From NCBI GenBank assembly GCA_922989275.2, contig OV277867.1, positions 39,670,070-39,734,069 on the forward strand: a stretch of 64,000 bases of DNA, in the 5' to 3' direction. The notes under the pieces are model-generated. The model had not been told where the DNA came from and did not search any database. It saw only the letters and a program-made list of their open reading frames with translations. The stretch comes from Gari tellinella. Lineage: Eukaryota > Mollusca > Bivalvia > Cardiida > Psammobiidae. Made by a program: the position numbers and the translations under genes. How positions within the stretch are numbered: the first letter of the stretch is position 1; each line of letters begins with the position of its first letter. This document shows positions 12,301 to 19,829 of this stretch, piece by piece.

Positions 12301-12630
12301 AAAACAGGCACATTATGCTTTACTTTCAGCTTGATACCATCTTCAAGGATATAGGAAATATTTTCTATGTTGCACATTCATTACTGTATAAAATGGAACT
12401 ATTTTCTTCGGAGGAGGAATTAGTTAAATGCCAAAAAAGGCATATCTATGGAGTAAAGGGTTAAAGTTTTGTTCCTTATCTGTTTCAGAATGTGTGCCGT
12501 GTGTAGTCGATCTTTCACAGAGCCAGCTTTTGTGAGATACCCGAACGGCATTGTTACTCATGTACATTGTGCTAAAAATAAACATGTATGCCCGGTGACT
12601 GGTAAACTATTCAGTACCACCAAGTCATGA
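112..12630 (+). CDS. TGFBRAP1: TGFBRAP1/Vps3 orthologue, C-terminal 416 residues in ten exons (5' partial)
   Basis: Subunit of the CORVET tethering complex, which links Rab5-positive early endosomes before fusion; the vertebrate protein was also described as a TGF-beta receptor/SMAD4-associated protein. Exons read: 112-305, 1381-1449, 2769-2841, 3174-3308, 5021-5121, 5636-5747, 6697-6857, 8377-8449, 11766-11956 and 12489-12630. All introns are GT-AG and all phases join without a stop. The translation matches the family along its length: an alpha-solenoid (clathrin-heavy-chain-like and Vps39_1-type region) with PKAVVTYLEYLVFQKKLE, then SSLYRVQLILGKAKEQEMHA, then a C-terminal Vps39_2-type Cys/His module (CAVC, FVRYPNG, HVHC, HVC) ending before TGA at 12628. 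Family proteins are about 860 residues, so the N-terminal CNH domain and first solenoid half lie upstream of the window. VPS39 is the nearest alternative but fits less well. Confidence 0.93.
306..934. other. intron 1, left part: mostly unique sequence
   Basis: No exon or full mobile element seen, apart from the hairpin at 671-726. Confidence 0.5.
671..726. repeat. inverted repeat, 56 bases
   Basis: Arms ATGCATTCAGTCATAAAATC and its near-perfect complement around a short A-rich loop. It could be the relic of a palindromic element. Confidence 0.6.
935..1085. mobile_element. D-family palindrome
   Basis: Arms contain CTCAAGCATTTGATTGGTCA and the inverse, and it starts with AGGGTCCATGC. The same arms recur at 12843-13240. 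Confidence 0.7.
1146..1340. mobile_element. E-family hAT-like MITE
   Basis: Starts CAGGGCTCCAGATAAGGGG and ends CTTATCTGAAGTCCTG. The central hairpin is ACTCATTAGAATCGTCTC with its complement. TTACTGTTT occurs just outside both ends but does not fit a clean 8-bp duplication. Confidence 0.75.
1381..1449 (+). CDS. TGFBRAP1: TGFBRAP1 visible exon 2
   Basis: Acceptor tctgactttcag, donor gtaagt. It completes the split Arg codon and encodes LVNGEIKDETFPGLEFVVNF followed by LS and part of the next codon. A 69-base exon sitting only 41 bases right of an E-family element. Confidence 0.9.
1563..1812 (+). mobile_element. A-family MITE
   Basis: Left end TTAACCCGTTTCCCCATA, beta core with GCGCCTTAAGGCGC apex, right end TATGGGGTAATGGGTAAA (last TTAA mutated). 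Confidence 0.85.
1797..2226 (-). mobile_element. A-family MITE, interrupted and partly deleted
   Basis: Reverse-oriented A copy. It has AAAGCAGGTTGAAAGTAAAG before 1844 and GGCACATTCTGC after 2051, then the usual right half to GTAAAGGGTTAA. A B element splits the core at its apex. Confidence 0.75.
1844..2052 (+). mobile_element. B-family MITE inside an A core
   Basis: Starts TTAACCATTTGAACCCTAG immediately after GAATGTGCC of the host and ends GGGAGTAAAGAGTTC. The host reading resumes at AGGCACATTC, so the target was the TTAA of the core apex. Confidence 0.75.
2508..2658 (-). mobile_element. decayed A-family fragment
   Basis: Contains CAGAAAGTAAAGCAGAATGC, then TTCTTCAGTGGAGAAATT and GGGTAATGG in the order typical of the A right half. 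Confidence 0.6.
2769..2841 (+). CDS. TGFBRAP1: TGFBRAP1 visible exon 3
   Basis: Acceptor ctcctttcag, donor gtaagt. Encodes SLNDHELVWKYVDWALGKDQ and ELSIK; ends in phase 0. The VWKYVDWAL segment matches the family's 'LVWAYADW'-like helix. Confidence 0.9.
3174..3308 (+). CDS. TGFBRAP1: TGFBRAP1 visible exon 4
   Basis: Acceptor gtttgttccag, donor gtgagt; 45 whole codons. It opens IFTERPANE and contains IVIDYLHRYPKAVVTYLEYL, one of the best conserved stretches of the family. Confidence 0.93.
3560..4705 (+). mobile_element. HINE (Helentron-like) element, copy 1
   Basis: Starts TTTTTAGCTCACCTGGCAC with a short 5' hairpin. About six 145-bp internal units follow, containing CTAGGTCACTAGGTCAAA. It ends GTGAGCGATTTA plus the 3' hairpin GGGCCATAGTGGCCC and TTGTT. 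Short 5' hairpin, internal minisatellite and near-terminal 3' hairpin is the HINE layout. There is no transposase or Rep ORF. It lies in TGFBRAP1 intron 4. Confidence 0.75.
3622..3775. mobile_element. insertion inside HINE copy 1
   Basis: Extra sequence between the CTGTCTGTCTG tracts. It carries TTGTTGGGTATTTTT and its inverse AAAAATACCCAACAA. It is absent from the other HINE copies in the window. Confidence 0.5.
4795..4905. repeat. GC-rich repeat fragment
   Basis: A locally GC-rich island (GGGGGCAGGCCCCCCTG, GGCCAGGGCCTTGCCCTGG) in an AT-rich intron, with imperfect inverted repeats; likely a fragment of a dispersed repeat. Confidence 0.35.
5021..5121 (+). CDS. TGFBRAP1: TGFBRAP1 visible exon 5
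   Basis: Acceptor ttgaatgcag, donor gtagga. Encodes KEKYHTHLAVLYLDNVLQLL and so on, ending IDMA plus a split Arg codon (phase 2). The last bases of this exon and its donor are copied 65 bases downstream by a local direct duplication. Confidence 0.9.
5114..5243 (+). repeat. 65-bp direct duplication spanning the exon 5 donor
   Basis: ATGGCTAGGTAGGAG occurs at 5114 and again at 5179. Both are followed by similar sequence (TCAGAT, ATACTAGTCATTT, CAAACAGT, GTAGAC). Confidence 0.8.
5215..5325. mobile_element. B-type alpha-core fragment
   Basis: AACAGTGTAGACACTGATC plus GAGCCCTCTGATCAGTGTC form the alpha hairpin. The terminal TTAA ends were not found. Confidence 0.6.
5453..5600. mobile_element. 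E-family fragment
   Basis: GAGCTCTAGATAAAGGGAG to GAGTAGTTTTAGG. The right end is lost. It ends just left of TGFBRAP1 exon 6. Confidence 0.6.
5636..5747 (+). CDS. TGFBRAP1: TGFBRAP1 visible exon 6
   Basis: Acceptor gatgtattcag, donor gttagc (a GT donor with a weaker +3 T). Encodes SKLRTMLQMSSLYRVQLILG followed by KAKEQEMHAECAILYGK, and ends in phase 0. Confidence 0.92.
5783..6231. mobile_element. possible F-family element hosting an A element
   Basis: Left TACAGTCGAGCACCAGTATC and right CCAGTATCTCAATGACTGT look like diverged inverted ends flanking the A copy at 5944-6194. Confidence 0.35.
5944..6194 (+). mobile_element. A-family MITE
   Basis: Complete copy with TTAA at both ends (TTAACCCATTACTCCATAAA to CTATGGGGTAATGGGTTAA). 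The beta-core apex is CGCCTTATGGCG, so its TTAA target is destroyed. Confidence 0.9.
6697..6857 (+). CDS. TGFBRAP1: TGFBRAP1 visible exon 7
   Basis: Acceptor tgtttttccag, donor gtgagt. Encodes LEDHEKALRILVLKLRDFGA then AENYCLVNSDGRDHMYRKRL. This is the clathrin-repeat-type helix pair in which the family has 'HEKALxILV...FxxAExYC'. Confidence 0.92.
6949..7966 (+). mobile_element. HINE element, copy 2
   Basis: TTTTTAGCTCACCTGGCAC start, GTCCGTCGTCTGTCTGTCC tract, seven diverged internal units, 3' hairpin GGGCCATGGTGGCCC. Lies in TGFBRAP1 intron 7, about 90 bases after the exon 7 donor. Confidence 0.75.
8377..8449 (+). CDS. TGFBRAP1: TGFBRAP1 visible exon 8
   Basis: Acceptor tttacttgcag, donor gtaaga. 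Encodes ERKDLMVQPAIDLLNSNVGD then FDIAK, ending in phase 0. The downstream intron carries the deepest nest of mobile elements in the window. Confidence 0.91.
8567..9534 (+). mobile_element. HINE element, copy 3 (lacks 3' hairpin)
   Basis: 5' hairpin with GCTCACCTGGCACGTAGTGCC, internal 145-bp units, ends at CAGGTGAGCGATTTA without the GGGCC hairpin and runs straight into copy 4. Confidence 0.7.
9535..10524 (+). mobile_element. HINE element, copy 4, head-to-tail with copy 3
   Basis: TTTAGCTCACCTGGCACG start, about six 145-bp units, 3' hairpin GGGCCATAGTGGCCC then TTGTT. ACATGGTT is duplicated near its end. Confidence 0.75.
11445..11610 (+). mobile_element. SINE fragment (Meta-domain-like tail)
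   Basis: GGGGAAGCCTTCCGGCTGG, CTACCTCCACCTGTAATTAG and AAAGCGACGTGAAATC are shared with the complete minus-strand SINE at 34769-35047. The tRNA-like head is missing. Confidence 0.65.
11612..11743 (-). mobile_element. A-family right half adjoining exon 9
   Basis: TCTGCTAGGATATAGAAAAT to GGAGTAATGGGTTAA. It stops 23 bases before the exon 9 acceptor junction. Confidence 0.75.
11766..11956 (+). CDS. TGFBRAP1: TGFBRAP1 visible exon 9
   Basis: Acceptor tatgtttcag, donor gtaaga. Starts VIQILPDSWSIALMSQFLKK (family 'LPDTWSV..L..FL'). Ends VMNEDK, where the last codon is split. The acceptor lies about 25 bases right of the end of an A-family element. Confidence 0.92.
12028..12172. mobile_element. 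G-family MITE, right part
   Basis: AAAGCAAGGTGACAGTAAAA with inverse CTGTCACCTGGCTTTAAG, then TTTAGTGGTCGTAATAGAG. The left end is not recognisable. Confidence 0.65.
12249..12464 (-). mobile_element. A-family MITE adjoining the terminal exon
   Basis: TTAACCCTTTACCCCATA to GGAGTAAAGGGTTAA with half of the beta core deleted. Its last TTAA is 24 bases before the exon 10 junction. Confidence 0.8.
12489..12630 (+). CDS. TGFBRAP1: TGFBRAP1 terminal exon with Cys/His module
   Basis: Acceptor atctgtttcag; TGA at 12628-12630. Encodes CAVC (visible residues 372-375), FVRYPNG (384-390), HVHC (394-397) and HVC (402-404). This is the Vps39_2-type half-RING C-terminus of Vps3/Vps39 proteins. It ends KLFSTTKS. 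Confidence 0.93.
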
Positions 12631-12837
12631 CAGCTGCAGCCATGGTAACAAGGAGGATGTGCTATTTTTAGAAACATTGTGATACAAATAGTCAGTAAGC
12701 TACTGCTGAGGACTATTTGTACTAATGCCAAAGGAATCAAATTAGTTGTTTCAATCGCCATACTATCGGATCGTGAGCAGAACACTGCCATCAGATACCC
12801 ACTGAAATAGCCATTCACCTTCCCAATACCAGGTTAC
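12631..12837 (+). other. probable 3' UTR of TGFBRAP1
   Basis: Non-repeat sequence directly after the stop and before the first D-family palindrome. I see no AATAAA in it, so the real cleavage site may lie further right within the repeats. Confidence 0.4.
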
Positions 12838-12842
12838 TAGGT

Positions 12843-13242
12843 TATAAAGTTTTTGAGTTGAGTCTGAGATTGTTCTCAAGCATTTATTTTGATTGGTCAG
12901 ATTTGAGCTTTTGCTGAGCAAATGCTCAAATCCTTGAAAATTATCTCAGACTCAGCTCAAACTCTTTACAATCTTTAGGGCAAGGGTCCACGGTTACAAA
13001 GCTTTTGAATTGAGTCTGAGATCATTCTCAAGCATTTCATTGGTCAGATTTGAGCCTAAATACAAATCTGACCAATCAAGTGCTTGATAACGAATTCAGA
13101 CTCAACTCAAAAGTTTTATAACCTTTGAGCCAGGGTCCATGCTTATAAAGCATCTGAGTTGAGTATGAGTGCGTTCGCAAGCATTTGATTGGTCAGATTT
13201 GAGCATCTGACCAATCAAATGCTTGAGAACGATTCACAAATA
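12843..13242. repeat. three consecutive D-family palindromes
   Basis: Units at about 12843-12985, 12990-13135 and 13130-13242 each have GAGTTGAGTCTGAGAT-like outer arms and GATTGGTCAGATTTGAGC inner arms with complements. Confidence 0.75.
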
Positions 13243-13304
13243 TATTTTGAGTCACTTGTTTAAGACAAATGACTTTAAAAAATCACTTGTTCTGTTCTGA
13301 ATAT

Positions 13305-13366
13305 ACTGGCTCCTTAGAATTATCTTGAAGAGACAATTCTAATGAGTAGTCTCAACAAAGGGCCAA
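13305..13366. mobile_element. E-family core fragment
   Basis: TTAGAATTATCTTGAAGAG followed by the inverse ATTCTAATGAGTAGTCTC; no E ends found. Confidence 0.5.
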
Positions 13367-13455
13367 AGCAAAGCGTTCATGAGCATTAAGATAATTAATG
13401 ATAATGAAAGTAGCCATAATCAAAACCAATATGTTAGAAATTGATTGTTTAATGC

Positions 13456-13905
13456 TTAACCCTTTATCCCATAGCTTGTTTCTAGGTTTTGAAGACAGAT
13501 TACTATTTTAAAAAGGTTGAAAGTAAAGCAAAATGCTCCTTAACCGTTTACTCCTTAATCTGTTTCTAGTACCACTTAAAGTAGTTAAGTAAAGCAGAAT
13601 GCGCCTTATGGCGCATTCTACTTTACTTTCAGCCTGCTTTAAACTACTATCTGCTAGAAAATAGAAATAAATGTCTTATGGAACAAATTCATGACTGTAT
13701 AAATTGGAACTACATGTATTAGGAATAAATTAAATGTGTTAAAATGCGGATCTATGGATTAAAGGAGCATTCTGCTTTAAGTTGTCATCTGGAAAAAGAA
13801 TGAAAAATGTTGGGTGTTTCATGTTCATGACTTCCTAGGCGGGAACTGCTTTGCTTAGAAATAATTAGAGGCTTAGATAGGCATATTTACGGGGTAATGG
13901 GTTAA
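13456..13905 (-). mobile_element. A-family MITE split by a second A copy
   Basis: TTAACCCTTTATCCCATAGC left end; right end TTACGGGGTAATGGGTTAA. The core is cut exactly at the apex: AAATGCTCC before the insert and GGAGCATTCTGC after it. Confidence 0.75.
13540..13762 (-). mobile_element. A-family MITE inserted in the apex of another A core
   Basis: TTAACCGTTTACTCCTTAA to CTATGGATTAAAGG, with its own beta core (GAATGCGCCTTATGGCGC). Confidence 0.7.
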
Positions 13906-14152
13906 CCCTTTCCTCCATAGAAACGCCTTTTAGCACATGTAATTTATTCCTTCACATAAGAAAATAGTTCCAATTTATGTAGTCATGAACATGTACCATA
14001 CAAAATATTTTCTATACTCTAGCAGATAATAGCTTAAAGCAGGTTGAAAGTAAAGCAGAATGCGCCTTAAGGCGCATTCTGCTTAACTTTCAATCTGCTT
14101 TAAATAGTCATATATCTTCCAAACTTGAAAAAGGCTATGGAGAAAAGGGTTA
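13902..14152 (+). mobile_element. A-family MITE sharing a TTAA with its left neighbour
   Basis: TTAACCCTTTCCTCCATAGA to GGCTATGGAGAAAAGGGTTA; core apex GCGCCTTAAGGCGC. Confidence 0.85.
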
Positions 14153-14353
14153 TGGTGAAGCCTTGAATTCACCTAAATATTCTGGCAGAAGATAGCAGCC
14201 AAGGCCATTGGGTAATAGATTATGCTTGAGCCTCAGGCCTTATGAATGGTTGGATGAATTAAATTTATATCTTCAGTGTGATCTCTAGGATATTCAAATG
14301 TCCTCTGTATTGGGAGTATTTAGATCATCATATTGTTGGAAGCTATAAGTGTA

Positions 14354-14574
14354 TGGTGCATCAGTTAAAATAGGCTGAAAGTAAAGCAGAATGCACCTTT
14401 AAGCTACCAGCTGCCTGGATATAGAACATATTTATTATGGTACATATTCTTAACTGCATAATTGAAACTATTTTCTTCAGTGGAGGAATAATTCAAAGAC
14501 GTATTTATGGGGTAATGGGTTAAGTGGTCGCCTATTTTCAAAACTAGAAACATGCTATGGAGTAACAGGTTAAA
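14354..14574. mobile_element. composite of two A-family pieces
   Basis: One A right half ends GGGGTAATGGGTTAA at about 14522 and a second A right end follows (CTAGAAACATGCTATGG, CAGGTTAA). The left ends are missing, so this reads as a collapsed nest. Confidence 0.55.
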
Positions 14575-14820
14575 GGCTATGTATGGCATGATTGGAAGAT
14601 ACCATACTCTAAGGCTCCTATATGATTGTAGTAAGCAATTATTGTTTGATTGCCTAGAAGGTTACAGTCAGTCTGATATAAAGCCAATTTGGTGTCCTTG
14701 TTTTAACTGTTGGCTTATTACGATAAAATATATTTAAAGATAAGTTAAAGTGGCTGATTAATGCAAGATAAAAAATAATGCAGAACGCTTCTAGATCTTT
14801 CTGCAGTGCTTTTTTCTGCA

Positions 14821-16124
14821 TTAACCCTTTACCCAATAGAAGCGCCTTTTAGCGGATATGATTTATTCATCCGCTTAAGAAAATAGTTCCAATTTAATCA
14901 GTAATGAATATGTATTATAGGGAACATTTTTAGCTCACCTGAGCTAGCTCAGGGTGAGCTTTTGCAATCCTTGAATGTCCGGCGTCCGTCGTGCGGCGTC
15001 AACAATTTTAGTTTTTACACTCTAGAGGCCACAATATTTATTCAATCTTTCTCAAACTTGCTCAGATGGTATATTGCCATAAGAGTTCAGATGAGTTCGA
15101 TTATGGCTGAAATCTGACAATTAGGTCATGAGTTATCAACCTTTGAATTGCTGAAAATGGCATATTTATCAGTGTTTACACTCTAGAGGCCACAATATTT
15201 ACCCAATCTTTCTAAAACTTGCCCAGATTGTATATCACTATATGAGTTCGGATGAGTTCGATTTTGGTTGAAATCGGACAAATAGATCAAGAGTTATCTA
15301 CCTTTGAACTGCTGAAAATGCCATATTTAACGGTGTTTACATTCTAGAGTTCACAATTTTTATCCAATCTATCTCAAACTTACTCAGATTGTATATGACC
15401 ATAAGAGTTCGGATCAGTTTAATTATGGTTGTAATCGGACCAATGGGTCAAGAGTTATCTACCTTTGAATTGCTGAAAATGACATATTTATCAGTGTTTA
15501 CGCTCTAGAGGCCACAATATTTATCCAAGCTCTTTCAAACTTGCCCAGATTGTATATGACCATAAGAGTTCGAAAAAGTGTAATTATGGTTGAAATCGGA
15601 CCAATAGATCAAGAGTTATCTACCTTTGAACTGCTGAAAATGCCATATTTTACAGTGTTTACACTCTTGCAACTACATTTTTCAATGGATTTTCATTATA
15701 CACAAAGTATATAGCTATACCTTCTCAAAGGAGTGTAATTATTGTTGAAATCTAATCGTTGTGGCAATAGTTACCTGCCCTTGATATACTTTGAAATGCT
15801 AGAAAAAGGCTTCATTTCAGTATTGTTTAGGCTCAAGTTATCTACCTTTGATGTTCTCTTCTATACTAGAATAGGTCGACAAACTTGAATGGATTTAGAA
15901 TAAAAATGGTGAAATTCAAAGGTAAAGCTATCAGGCTTCATTACAAATGGTGAGCGATATCAGGGCCTTCAGGCCCTCTTGTCTATATTATAGCACATTA
16001 TAGCTTAAAGCAGGCTGAAAGTAAAGCAGAATGCGCCCTCAGGCGCATTCTGCTTTACTTTCAACCTGCTTTAAGTAGTCATCTATCTTAAGTACTATAA
16101 ATAGGCTATCAGGTAAAGGGTTAA
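14821..16124 (+). mobile_element. A-family MITE hosting a HINE
   Basis: TTAACCCTTTACCCAATAGA to GGTAAAGGGTTAA. The body breaks at GGGAACATT and resumes at CTATATTATAGCACATTATAG, in the normal A order. Confidence 0.8.
14927..15982 (+). mobile_element. HINE element, divergent subfamily
   Basis: TTTTTAGCTCACCTGAGC start, about five 162-bp units (CTCTAGAGGCCACAATATTT), end ATGGTGAGCGATATC plus hairpin AGGGCCTTCAGGCCCT and CTTGT. It lacks the AGGTCA direct repeats of the other copies. Confidence 0.7.
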
Positions 16125-16169
16125 GTTGTCATCTTTTGAGATATCCAACCTAAGTAATTGCCTAGTTGC

Positions 16170-16390
16170 TTAACTCATTGAACCCTAGTGACAAATATCC
16201 TTGTCATTTACAAACAATGTACAAGTGAAGAGTACACTTGTCCTATACAAACAGTGTAGACCCAGGGCATGCACTGTTCGTCAATATCAAATACATTGTA
16301 ACAAACAACGCTAAATAGTCTGAAGTGGACTAGACTTAATTTGCAACTGGAATTGTCCATTGAAAGTTTCAGGGGTGAATGAGTGATTAA
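16170..16390 (+). mobile_element. B-family MITE
   Basis: TTAACTCATTGAACCCTAGT to CAGGGGTGAATGAGTGATTAA-like right end. The alpha core is largely deleted. Confidence 0.7.
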
Positions 16391-16422
16391 AAGATTGATT
16401 GAAGTGTTTGTTAGAGAAATAA

Positions 16423-16649
16423 TTAGCTCTTACATGCTAGAGGCTGATATGGCCCGCAGTTATTACCTTTCCAAACAGTTTGGATCCAGATGAGACTCCG
16501 TGTGATGTGGCATCTCATCAGGATCCAAACTGTGTGACACTGACTGTTTTCGTAATTTTTTTTAGAAAAATCCAATTTTAGAACAAAAGCAGACAGCAAT
16601 ACGAGTAATTGTTGCAGACGTACAGATTACCCAGCTTGCAAAGAGTTCA
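16423..16649. mobile_element. C-family MITE
   Basis: AACAGTTTGGATCCAGATG with inverse CATCAGGATCCAAACTGTG; right end CAGCTTGCAAAGAGTT; terminal TTAA eroded. Confidence 0.7.
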
Positions 16650-16867
16650 GCAGCATAAAATAATTAACCAGTACTGCTAGAGTGCAGTGTCAAAGTTGTT
16701 TAACAACTACAGTAGATCATAGAAATCCATTAGCTGGCGATATAATTATAGTATAGTCAGTCATTGAGTACTTAATAGAAGACTCATAAAGGGTTAATTC
16801 ATGACTGATTGTACCTTCAGACCATGTGTATAGACTTTGATATAATATAGATCAGTATGCTTTATGC

Positions 16868-17282
16868 ATACAGTTAAACCTCTATTACAACCACTAAATT
16901 GTGTTAATTACTAGGTGTTTAAGATGAGTAACAGGAGCTTTCAGTTTTACTGTCACCTTGCTTTAACCCTTTACCCAATAACCCGTGTATAACATTAAAT
17001 AAAGGTGATCACTTAAAGTAGGTTGAAAGTAAAGCAGAATGTGCCATAAGGCACATTCTGCTTTACTTTCAGCCTGCTTTAAACTACCATCTGCTAGGCT
17101 ATATAAAAAAATTGTTATAGTAATTGTTCATGAGGGTATAAACTGGACCTATTTTCTTAAGCGGAGGAATAAATTAAATATGCTAAAAGTCGCTTCTATG
17201 GGGTAAAGGGTTATGCTATCACCTTTCCTTTATACAATCAATTAGCCTTGGCTTTAGTGGTCATTTTAGAGAGGTTTACTGT
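16868..17282 (+). mobile_element. G-family MITE hosting an A element
   Basis: Ends ACAGTTAAACCTCTATTAC and AGAGAGGTTTACTGT. The inserted A copy sits at the TTAA in GCTTTAA of its beta core. Confidence 0.75.
16964..17213 (-). mobile_element. A-family MITE inside a G core
   Basis: TTAACCCTTTACCCAATAAC to TATGGGGTAAAGGGTTA; core GTGCCATAAGGCAC. Confidence 0.8.
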
Positions 17283-17286
17283 TTTA

Positions 17287-17482
17287 TACAGTAGAGAAGA
17301 CTTCATTATTTCCAAACAAATATGTTTATGCTAAAACTCACTTCCATTGCAAACAGTTTGGAGCAAGATTAGATGGCCGGCATCTGATCAGGCTCAAAAC
17401 TGTTTGCCACTCCGATAAAAACATAGTTGATTTAAAAAAAAATGTAATTTCCTAATTTCCTAATTTCCTAATTTCCTACATA
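17287..17482. mobile_element. H-family MITE, left part, with TAATTTCC microsatellite
   Basis: TACAGTAGAGAAGACTTC start and alpha core AACAGTTTGGAGCAAGATT. The right side is replaced by four TAATTTCC units at about 17446-17478. Confidence 0.6.
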
Positions 17483-17551
17483 ACCAATATATGGCTTATG
17501 TTTAGGAATGAGTAAAGACCAAAGGGGCCTATGTTGAGGAAACGGTTTAAG

Positions 17552-18045
17552 TTAATCCTTTCCCCCATGGAAGCGCCTTTTAGTGCATTTGATTTGTTCC
17601 TCTGCTGGTGAAAATAGTTCCAATTTATACAGTCATAAATATGTATCATAAGAAATATTTTCTATATTCTAGAAGGTGATAGCTTAAAGCAGGCTGAAAG
17701 TAAAGCAGTATGCACCTTAAAATGCATTCTTCTTTACTTTTCAACCTGCTTTAACCCTTTGAACCCTAATCCCGAATATAGGCGTCCTTTTCAAACAGTA
17801 TATGTGAAAAGTGCACATGTCCTATGCAAACAGTGAATACCCAGATCAGAGGGCTCCATCAGGAGCCCTCTGATCAGGGTATTCACTGTTTGCCATAATG
17901 CAAAACATTGACAAAAACTACCCTTAAAAGTCAGAAATAGACAAGACTAAAATTGAAACTGGGATTGTCCATTTGAAGTTTCAGGGAGGAAAGAGTTAAG
18001 TGGACACCTATAGTCATTACTAGAAACAGGCTAATGGGGGGTTAA
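17552..18045 (+). mobile_element. A-family MITE hosting a B element
   Basis: TTAATCCTTTCCCCCATGGA to GGCTAATGGGGGGTTAA. The B copy is inserted at TTAA of the CTGCTTTAAGTGG stem. Confidence 0.8.
17751..17999 (+). mobile_element. B-family MITE
   Basis: TTAACCCTTTGAACCCTAAT to GGGAGGAAAGAGTTAA. Full alpha core: AACAGTGAATACCCAGATC, AGGGCTCC and inverse. Confidence 0.85.
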
Positions 18046-18118
18046 GGTGTTGGTACAGATTCTGTAATTATTTGATCCCTAGGTAGAGAGGCAGGTGCAA
18101 TATATACAGTATAATAAA

Positions 18119-18235
18119 TTAACCCTTAGATTACCATGTTGCAATTAGTTTGGATCCAGACACCAAATTATGTGGTGTTTTATATGGATCAAAACTGTTA
18201 AGACACCCATATCTATAACTCTTTGATTACTGAGC
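18119..18235. mobile_element. decayed C-type element
   Basis: TTAACCCTTAGATTACC with AGTTTGGATCCAGACACC and an inverse; right end not found. Confidence 0.45.
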
Positions 18236-18270
18236 TTCTAAATATACCATTTACAGAGATAATGTAGCTG

Positions 18271-18640
18271 TTAACTCATTGACCCCTAGTGCCACATATT
18301 TCTTACCTTTTATTAAATAGGACATGTACAGTCATGTGAACAGTACACTTGTCTTATGCAAACATGCAGATCCTGATCAGAGGGCTCCTGTAGGACCCCT
18401 ATAGCCTGTTACAAACTGCACTTATGAAGAGTACACTCGTCTGTTGTCTTATGCAAACAGTGCAGATCCAGATCAGACTGCTTCTGAAGGAGTCCGTGGA
18501 ACAGGGTCTGCACTATGTGTCATTTTCCAATATATTGCACAAAATAAAACCCAAACCCAACTCTAAATACTAAGAAATGGACAAGACTTAAAATTGATAT
18601 TTGGATTGTCCATTTCGGGTATCAGGGGTCAATGAAGTAA
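18271..18640 (+). mobile_element. B-family MITE with an internal duplication
   Basis: TTAACTCATTGACCCCTAGT to TATCAGGGGTCAATGAAG. GTACACTTGTCTTATGCAAA and a similar GTACACTCG stretch show that the left half is duplicated. Confidence 0.7.
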
Positions 18641-18861
18641 GTGTAGATTTGTGTAGCAGATTCCTGAAACATGAACATTTTGTTGTAGGGAATGAGAAAT
18701 AACCAAATATAATACACACACATATTTTATCATGTTTTATTTGTTGTATGTCAATACAAGACTTTATGTGATAGGTACAAAAAATAATAAAAAACAACAT
18801 TTATACAGTCTGGTGTTTGTCTTGAGTATACAATATCATGTATATACCCCCTGCTTACTAT

Positions 18862-19124
18862 GTACCGATTATGCGTGAACAAAATTATTATCCTTTCCCG
18901 TTTAAACGCAAATAAAACACAAACTCATTGCAATGAAATGGGCGAAAATAATAACTTATATGACAATTATAACTTATTTTAATCTGAGTGGCAAACAGTT
19001 TGGAGCCAGATCAGACGCCCGGTTACCGGGCGTCTGACCTGGCTCCGAACTGTTTGCAACCGAAATAATAGTTTAAGCATTAACAAGTTTATTGGGAAAG
19101 AATAAGTAATTCTCCACTGTACCC
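18862..19124. mobile_element. H-family MITE
   Basis: Alpha core AACAGTTTGGAGCCAGATC with CGCCCGGTTACCGGGCG apex; right end TTCTCCACTGTA. The left end is diverged. CCCTGCTTA-containing 30-bp direct repeats flank it (about 18847 and 19125). Confidence 0.65.
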
Positions 19125-19207
19125 CTGCTTAGTATACACCGGTTATGTGTAACTCTTTCCTCATAGCCGTCAGTGTAAAGCACCAATAGTCAACTGATAT
19201 GTAGCAT

Positions 19208-19382
19208 GTATAATAAAACCACTAGGACCACTAATTAGTGTTAATCTTTTGGTGTTTAGGGCAGGTGGCTGCTTAGAGCAATGTGAAAGTAAAGCAGAAA
19301 GCTCCTAAAGGAACTTTCTGCTTTACTTCCAACTGGCGCTTAACCGCCACCTGTCTAGTCATCATAGTTGAAGGGTTTTACA
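19208..19382. mobile_element. G-family MITE
   Basis: AAAACCACTAGGACCACTAA left; beta core GAAAGTAAAGCAGAAAGCTCC with inverse; right AGTTGAAGGGTTTTACA. Confidence 0.65.
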
Positions 19383-19829
19383 TTTTCAAATATTAAAGCA
19401 AGATTAAAGTAAAGTTCATGTATAGCTTTAAGCTTTACTTTTCACTTTGGTTTAAGCTGCAAAGTAAAACTTCACTTGAGAGCACTAATTTAGACAGGGT
19501 AAAGGTGTCCTATAGAGGCACTTATTAGGGGGAATAGGTAAAAACATTCTAGAATGTAATTGGAGGAATGGGCAAAGGTGTCCTAAGGCACTTATTAAGA
19601 GGAATGAGTCAAGCCATCTGTCTGTATAAAAATTGCTGTCAACCGAGGGTTGTAAATAAACTTATGTTTTCTATCAGTACCTTCAGCCAAACATAAATTA
19701 TTTATTTAATAGCCCTTTGAACAAGTAATAAATAATAAACACATAATAGGAGTGGCCTATACCGGTCAATATTTATCGAATAAATTATATTATAAACTTA
19801 TTCCTTATTCACACTTTTAAGAATTGTCC
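19383..19829. other. unique-looking AT-rich stretch
   Basis: Holds a small hairpin at 19397-19460 (AAGCAAGATTAAAGTAAAG and inverse, a beta-core relative). Otherwise no gene or element is seen. Confidence 0.4.
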
